Source: DYTH01 sp964552725
Lineage (GTDB): Bacteria; Desulfobacterota; Syntrophia; Syntrophales; UBA5619
Assembly: GCA_964552725.1 (NCBI GenBank)
Contig: CAZKHU010000003.1
Coordinates: forward strand, 1-56,895
DNA length: 56,895 bases
Reading direction: 5' to 3'
Both the position numbers and the translations under genes were made by a program. The notes under the pieces were generated by a model that saw nothing but the letters and a program-made list of their open reading frames with translations, was not told the origin of the DNA and ran no database searches. How positions within the stretch are numbered: position 1 is the stretch's first letter; each line of letters begins with the position of its first letter. This document shows, one piece after another, positions 54,001-56,895 of this stretch.

Positions 54001-54314
54001 TTTTGGTTGAAACAGTCAATAAGGTCAGCGAGGGCCGTCCCCACGTCGTCGATCATATCAAGAACGGCGAACTCCAGATTGTGATCAACGTCAGTCTGGG
54101 GCGACGCTCCTCCCTGGATGCCTACCATATAAGGCGCGGAGCTCTCCTGTACAATGTCCTCTACACAACAACCCTCTCCGGCGCCCGGGCGCTTGCCGAG
54201 GCGGTGCACGCGCTTAAGCAGGAGGCGTGGGGGGTGGCGCCGCTGCAGGATTACCACAGGAAACAACAGGTTGACGGTTACCAGTTTACGGTTAACGGGC
54301 GCTGTGAACCGTGA
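51060..54314 (+). CDS. carB: Carbamoyl-phosphate synthase large subunit
   Basis: ATG 51060, one base after the guaA stop and with GGGAG upstream, gives the standard MPKRTDLKKILIIGSGPI start. An in-frame ATG at 51015 lies within guaA. The 1084-residue protein has two homologous ATP-grasp halves (GSGPIIISQACEFDYSG and GGGPNRIGQGIEFDYCC), an oligomerisation region and the C-terminal MGS-like allosteric domain (VATGGTAATLRAHGV). It forms carbamoyl phosphate from bicarbonate, ammonia and 2 ATP. The family normally ends near SLQDYHR; here ~16 more residues (KQQVDGYQFTVNGRCEP) are encoded by a heptamer repeat array that continues past the stop. Confidence 0.97.
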   Translation: MPKRTDLKKILIIGSGPIIISQACEFDYSGTQACKALKEEGYEVVLVNSNPATIMTDPETADRTYIEPITPEVLEKIIEKERPDALLPTLGGQTGLNTAVAVAESGVLEKYGVEMIGASLAAIHKAEDRQLFREAMAKIGLKVPRSGFARTMEEVFQVAAEIGFPIIVRPSFTLGGTGSGVAYNREELAVIARGGLDASLIHEIMLEQSALGWKEYELEVMRDRADNVVIICSIENLDPMGVHTGESITVAPAQTLTDVEYQLMRDAAIAVIREIGVETGGSNVQFAINPDNGEMIVIEMNPRVSRSSALASKATGFPIAKIAAKLAVGYTLAELPNDITRETRASFEPTLDYCVVKIPRWTFEKFPEAEDFLTTSMKSVGETMAIGRTFREALLKAIRSLEIKRFGLLDGPAEEKDCSDGDLEQKLQKPNSLRLFYIALAFSRKLTVERIHQLTMIDPWFLRQIQSLVEVEEELRREGFSTGNLRAAKRLGFADRDLGAFWNLSEDEIRARRHAAGIVPVYQLVDTCAAEFEAVTPYYYSTYETETETRASAKKKIMIIGGGPNRIGQGIEFDYCCVHASYAIREEGFESIMVNSNPETVSTDYDTSDRLFFEPVTLEDVLHILKEEKPEGVIVQFGGQTPLNLARSLEKAGAPILGTSPDSIDRAEDRKRFQEIVRRLELLQPDNDTAMSEEEAVSAAGRIGYPVLVRPSYVLGGRSMEIIYDEASLRQFMGRALEVSAGHPVLLDKFLEDAIEADVDAISDGKTTIVAGIMEHIEEAGIHSGDSACVLPTMTFSPDILAKIESQTKAIAAELHVVGLMNIQYAIKDNKLYLLEVNPRASRTVPFVSKATGVPLAKLATKVMLGKTLDELGFTAPVRPRFISVKEAVFPFNRFPDVDILLGPEMKSTGEVMGIGRSFGLAFAKSQMAAGFRIPLSGKVFLSVHDFYKERIVPVARSFSAMGFKIVATGGTAATLRAHGVLVETVNKVSEGRPHVVDHIKNGELQIVINVSLGRRSSLDAYHIRRGALLYNVLYTTTLSGARALAEAVHALKQEAWGVAPLQDYHRKQQVDGYQFTVNGRCEP

Positions 54315-54357
54315 ACCGGAAACCGTGAACCGGAAACCGTGAACCGTGAACCGAAAA
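54271..54357 (+). repeat. Inverted heptamer array across the carB stop codon
   Basis: Four 7-mers of TTNACGG type (54271-54298: TTGACGG, TTACCAG, TTTACGG, TTAACGG) are followed after GCG by eight 7-mers of the complementary CCGTGAA type (54302-54357). The two halves can pair as a long hairpin. The left half codes for the end of CarB, the stop lies in the second unit of the right half, and purF starts 17 bases further on. Confidence 0.75.
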
Positions 54358-54373
54358 CATAGGAGAAATTAAC

Positions 54374-55789
54374 ATGTATGATGCCGAGGATACGGCGAAA
54401 CCGCGCGAAGAGTGCGGAGTCTTTGCGGTTTACGGTCACGAGGATGCGGCGCGGGTTGCCTTTTTCGGCCTTTTTGCCCTTCAGCATCGCGGGCAGGAAA
54501 GCGCCGGGATCACCTCCGCCGACGGCTGCCATGTCTGGGAACACAAGGGGATGGGGCTGGCCTCGGAGGTTTTTCACGAGGATGTCCTCTCGAAACTTCC
54601 CGGCAACCTGGCGATAGGCCATGTCCGCTACTCTACCACCGGCTCTTCGGTGCTTTCCAACGCCCAGCCTTTTTTGGTGCATCACGCCGACGAGTACTAC
54701 GCGCTTGCCCATAACGGCAATATTGTCAATGCCCTGGCGCTAAGGGCGGAGCTGGAAGAGAAAGGGGCGATTTTCCAGTCCACGATGGATAGCGAGGTGA
54801 TCGTCCATCTGATGGCGCCCTACCTGAAGGAAGGTCTGGAGGTGGCCCTGACGAAGGCTCTGTCCCGTGTCGAGGGCGCCTACAGCATCGTGATGCTGAC
54901 CAGGAACAGGGTTGTCGCCATCCGCGATCCCCGGGGCTTCCGGCCGCTGTCGCTGGGAACCCTCAACGGCGGCTGGGCCGTGGCGTCCGAGACCTGCGCG
55001 TTTGATCTGGTCGGGGCAAAGTACGTCCGCGACATAGAGCCGGGAGAGCTGGTGTTCATTGACGAAACCGGCCTGCACAGCATGAAGCCGTTTGCCCCGG
55101 TCAAGCCCGCCCATTGCATCTTCGAGCTGATCTATTTCTCCCGCCCGGACAGCAACGTCTTCGGCAGGAACGTCTACATGTGCCGCAAACGGCTGGGGCG
55201 CAATCTGGCGCGGGAGTATCGCCCGGAAGTCGATTTGGTGATGCCGTTTCCCGATTCGGGGAATTACGCGGCGATCGGTTATGCGGAAGAAAGCAAGATT
55301 CCCTTTGAAATGGGGATGATAAGAAATCATTATGTCGGCAGGACCTTCATCCAGCCGAGTCAGATCATGCGGGATTTCGGCGTGCAGGTCAAACTCAACC
55401 CGGTAACTTCGTTGTTGAAAGACAAAAAGATACTGATCATCGAGGATTCCGTCATTCGGGGGACGACCAGCAGAAACCGGGTGCGCCGCCTGCGCGAATG
55501 CGGGGTAAAGGAGATTCACATGGCGGTGAGCTGTCCGCCGACCCGCCATCCCTGTCCTTACGGGATCGATTTTTCGGTGCGCGGCGAACTGATTGCCGTC
55601 GGGAAGGCGACCGAACAGGAGATTGCGGCGTTTATCGGTCTCGACAGCATTCACTACCTGTCCACCGCAGGCATGATCGATGCGATGGAGCTGCCGGGGG
55701 ATAATTTCTGTCTGGCCTGTTACAACGGCGCCTACCCCCTGCCCCCGCCTGAAAAATTCGGCAAGTTCTGCATGGAAGATGCCCGCTAA
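54374..55789 (+). CDS. purF: Amidophosphoribosyltransferase
   Basis: PurF catalyses the first step of purine synthesis, PRPP plus glutamine to phosphoribosylamine. The N-terminal nucleophile is Cys14 (REECGVFAVYG), so a 13-residue propeptide must be cleaved, as in B. subtilis. Class II glutaminase motifs follow (LQHRGQESAGI, HNGNIVNA). The PRPP loop is IIEDSVIRGTTSRNR. Cysteines in AHCIFELIYF, HPCPYGID and FCLACYNG fit the four ligands of the structural 4Fe-4S cluster of B. subtilis-type PurF, an oxygen-sensitive feature that suits an anaerobe. AGGAG lies upstream, after the heptamer array. It is the last gene of the amidotransferase run. Confidence 0.97.
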   Translation: MYDAEDTAKPREECGVFAVYGHEDAARVAFFGLFALQHRGQESAGITSADGCHVWEHKGMGLASEVFHEDVLSKLPGNLAIGHVRYSTTGSSVLSNAQPFLVHHADEYYALAHNGNIVNALALRAELEEKGAIFQSTMDSEVIVHLMAPYLKEGLEVALTKALSRVEGAYSIVMLTRNRVVAIRDPRGFRPLSLGTLNGGWAVASETCAFDLVGAKYVRDIEPGELVFIDETGLHSMKPFAPVKPAHCIFELIYFSRPDSNVFGRNVYMCRKRLGRNLAREYRPEVDLVMPFPDSGNYAAIGYAEESKIPFEMGMIRNHYVGRTFIQPSQIMRDFGVQVKLNPVTSLLKDKKILIIEDSVIRGTTSRNRVRRLRECGVKEIHMAVSCPPTRHPCPYGIDFSVRGELIAVGKATEQEIAAFIGLDSIHYLSTAGMIDAMELPGDNFCLACYNGAYPLPPPEKFGKFCMEDAR

Positions 55790-56071
55790 CCGCAACAAGG
55801 CTGATTTCGCGGCAGCGGAACTCCGGAAGGGCAGGAAGAGAAGAGGTGACGAAGAAGAGAGTGACCCTGACCGCAGGCGCCGCCTGGCGCCAGACCCTCG
55901 ATAAGACCCAGGTGAATAGCTTATTGAAGTTAACAAGCGCGGTCGATTTTGATTTTATAGCAGAGTACGACCCGTAATGCTCAGCCCAAAAGACATGTGC
56001 TGGTCATTGACAACACCTACGAGTCAAGCATACAGCAATTAATGAACTTTTGAGAATTACGCTTTGAAACC
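55790..56071. other. Intergenic stretch between purF and the hicAB cassette
   Basis: No convincing gene was found. The best frame (GTG 55846 to TAA 55977, 43 residues, VTKKRVTLTAG...) has a GGAAGAGAAG-like site but no recognisable domain. Another frame (MPANRNKADF...) overlaps the end of purF. A nearby palindromic GC stretch (GGCGCCGCCTGGCGCC, ~55876-55892) could form a hairpin and act as a terminator for purF, but lacks a U-tract. The sequence may be a degraded cassette. Confidence 0.3.
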
Positions 56072-56133
56072 GTCTAACGGCGAGGTCAGCGGCGGGCGGT
56101 TTTTTGCCCGTCCGCTGTAGTGATTTGTTATGC
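56072..56133 (+). other. attC-like recombination site (left of hicAB)
   Basis: GTCTAAC (56072-56078) and GTTATGC (56127-56133) fit the R''/R' boxes. Between them AGCGGCGGGC (56088-56097) pairs with GCCCGTCCGCT (56106-56116), leaving a single unpaired base (T56111). That extrahelical base is a hallmark of integron attC sites. The hicB stop codon (complement of 56128-56130) lies inside the R' box. Confidence 0.5.
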
Positions 56134-56547
56134 GATTACACTGTGGTGAAGGACAATATCTTTACCGGGAGCCACAGCTTGATACAATTCGGCCAATTTC
56201 TCAAGGCTGGGCATTGAAGTCCCCCGCTCGTATCGAGCATATGCATTGCGCGACTTGGCGCCCAGACGCGCGGCAGCATCGGATAGCGAAAGACCGCTCC
56301 TTTCACGCTGTCTTCGCAAAAACAGGCTGATCAGGCCCCCTGGATCGTTTGCGCTCACTTCAAAATCACTATGTTTGCCTGGATGCACGGTAACTGCAAA
56401 ACCAGGACGATTCACCAAGGTCTCCAATATATCTTTAACCATGACAAAAGCTTCCTTGCGTGTGTAGCCTTGAGTCATAGCATCAAGAAGGGGCACCTCG
56501 GCAAGCCAGAATTTCCCGTCTCTGTAAACTTTCCCGTAAAAACGCAT
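56128..56547 (-). CDS. hicB: HicB-family antitoxin with C-terminal HTH
   Basis: The 139-residue protein has an N-terminal HicB degenerate RNase H-like domain (KVYRDGKFWLAEVPLLDAMTQ, then GYTRKEAFVMVKDILETL), which covers the toxin active site. A C-terminal XRE-type helix-turn-helix follows (LSLSDAAARLGAKSRNAYARYERG), which should bind the operator in front of hicA. It starts one base after the hicA stop (TGATATG), so the pair is coupled, and toxin precedes antitoxin as usual for hicAB. The gene ends within an attC-like box, which supports cassette origin. Confidence 0.9.
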   Translation of the reverse strand: MRFYGKVYRDGKFWLAEVPLLDAMTQGYTRKEAFVMVKDILETLVNRPGFAVTVHPGKHSDFEVSANDPGGLISLFLRRQRERSGLSLSDAAARLGAKSRNAYARYERGTSMPSLEKLAELYQAVAPGKDIVLHHSVIA

Positions 56548-56548
56548 A

Positions 56549-56725
56549 TCAGATTTTCCTTTCGGCGCGCCTCAGAATTGTTCTTGCCAGTTTTTCGTTT
56601 ATCTCGTTGTGGCGAGGGATCGCTTCCTCACGCTCTCCATCAGTCCAGATGTCATGGTTCTTACCATGCCGAAGAAACGTCCAACCGATCCTGCGGAGTG
56701 CATTTTCTAAGTCCCGTTTCTTCAT
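56549..56725 (-). CDS. hicA: HicA-family mRNA interferase toxin
   Basis: The product MKKRDLENALRRIGWTFLRHG... (58 residues) has the HicA double-stranded-RNA-binding-like fold with the catalytic-type His in RHGKNHDIWTDG and IPRHNEINEKLARTIL. HicA cleaves mRNA and is neutralised by HicB. ATG 56725 is used. An upstream GTG (56740) lies inside the promoter -10 region and cannot be in the transcript. The inferred start of transcription is at or next to the ATG, so the mRNA may be leaderless. It is co-transcribed with hicB. Confidence 0.88.
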   Translation of the reverse strand: MKKRDLENALRRIGWTFLRHGKNHDIWTDGEREEAIPRHNEINEKLARTILRRAERKI

Positions 56726-56731
56726 AGGCTC

Positions 56732-56760
56732 ACTGTACACCTATCTGTGTACATCGTCAA
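56732..56760 (-). promoter_or_regulatory. hicAB promoter with palindromic operator
   Basis: On the minus strand TTGACG (56760-56755), a 17-base spacer and TACAGT (56737-56732) form a strong sigma-70 promoter. A perfect inverted repeat TGTACAC-N6-GTGTACA (56734-56753) fills the spacer and reaches into the -10 element. This is a fitting operator for the HTH of HicB. The -10 ends 6 bases before the hicA ATG. Confidence 0.75.
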
Positions 56761-56776
56761 GGGTGTTTATGGGACC

Positions 56777-56841
56777 GCATAACGCTCCGCATAACCGGAT
56801 GGCAATGGAGCGCAGCGGAATTGCCAGTCCGAGTTGATGCG
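56777..56841 (+). other. attC-like recombination site (right of hicAB)
   Basis: GCATAAC occurs at 56777-56783 and again at 56789-56795 (R''-like). CGGATGGCAAT (56796-56806) pairs with ATTGCCAGTCCG (56820-56831), leaving one unpaired base (G56827). GTTGATGC (56833-56840) is R'-like with one extra base. ATGCGATT follows at both sites (56130 and 56837 regions). Bases 56842-56895 show nothing recognisable. Confidence 0.5.
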
Positions 56842-56895
56842 ATTGAAGCTCCCTTGGAGCACCGTGGCTCTGCAAAGCGAGTACGCGATCACGCG

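Noticed and set aside
55846..55977. 43-codon GTG-start ORF after purF
   Set aside because: It has a weak start context and no recognisable motif, and it is described only as part of the intergenic stretch.
56098..56105. T-run at 56100-56105 considered as a terminator for purF
   Set aside because: The Ts lie in the loop of the AGCGG/CCGCT hairpin, not after a stem. The attC-like reading fits better.

Overview
The window looks like part of a chromosome of an anaerobic deltaproteobacterium, most like the Syntrophus/Smithella group. This is inferred from gene content and protein flavour; no database search was possible. The signs are a glutamate synthase split into separate archaeal-style domains, two sigma-54 activators, a KaiC/KaiB cluster, an R-protein-independent PLP synthase and the replication-origin genes on one contig. 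It is a draft scaffold with one 100-base N gap at 45177-45276.

Layout. (1) 1-3.8 kb: the 3' part of a secreted Ig-repeat protein ending in an ice-binding-like (DUF3494) domain, then an OmpA-family porin. (2) 3.9-12.9 kb: a frameshifted small metal-binding-protein gene and a giant cyclic beta-1,2-glucan synthase. (3) 12.9-19.7 kb: a KaiC - KaiB - KaiB - PAS/sigma-54 activator operon, followed by two lipoprotein genes (DUF4398; DUF4398-OmpA). Both units have a good -24/-12 promoter, and both carry the same pair of 15-bp boxes, 18 bp apart, about 96 bp upstream of it. This is the best candidate for an undescribed system. (4) 19.7-26.1 kb: PLP synthase (pdxST), an FAH-family enzyme, a DegQ/HtrA protease, an endonuclease III-like glycosylase and a PHP protein. 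(5) 26.1-39.4 kb, minus strand: MBL-fold and patatin proteins, then the origin region gyrA-gyrB-dnaN-dnaA-parB-parA-rsmG and an ExeA-type ATPase. DnaA boxes lie on both sides of dnaA. (6) 39.6-55.8 kb, plus strand: a GAF/sigma-54 activator, the split glutamate synthase, glutamine synthetase, then carA-guaA-carB-purF. Almost every product makes glutamine or uses its amide nitrogen. (7) 55.8-56.9 kb: a HicAB toxin-antitoxin pair between two attC-like structures, probably an integron-type cassette.

Small repeats have invaded this chromosome, including genes. A 23-bp core shared with two intergenic inverted-repeat elements sits in frame inside carA. A heptamer array forms the end of carB. The N gap is flanked by an exact 55-bp duplication. 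Collapsing it joins two apparently partial genes into one continuous 782-residue glutamate synthase/oxidoreductase fusion, so the gap is most likely an assembly artefact.

Gene starts were chosen from ribosome-binding sites and family N-termini. Domain positions are approximate and were read by eye.
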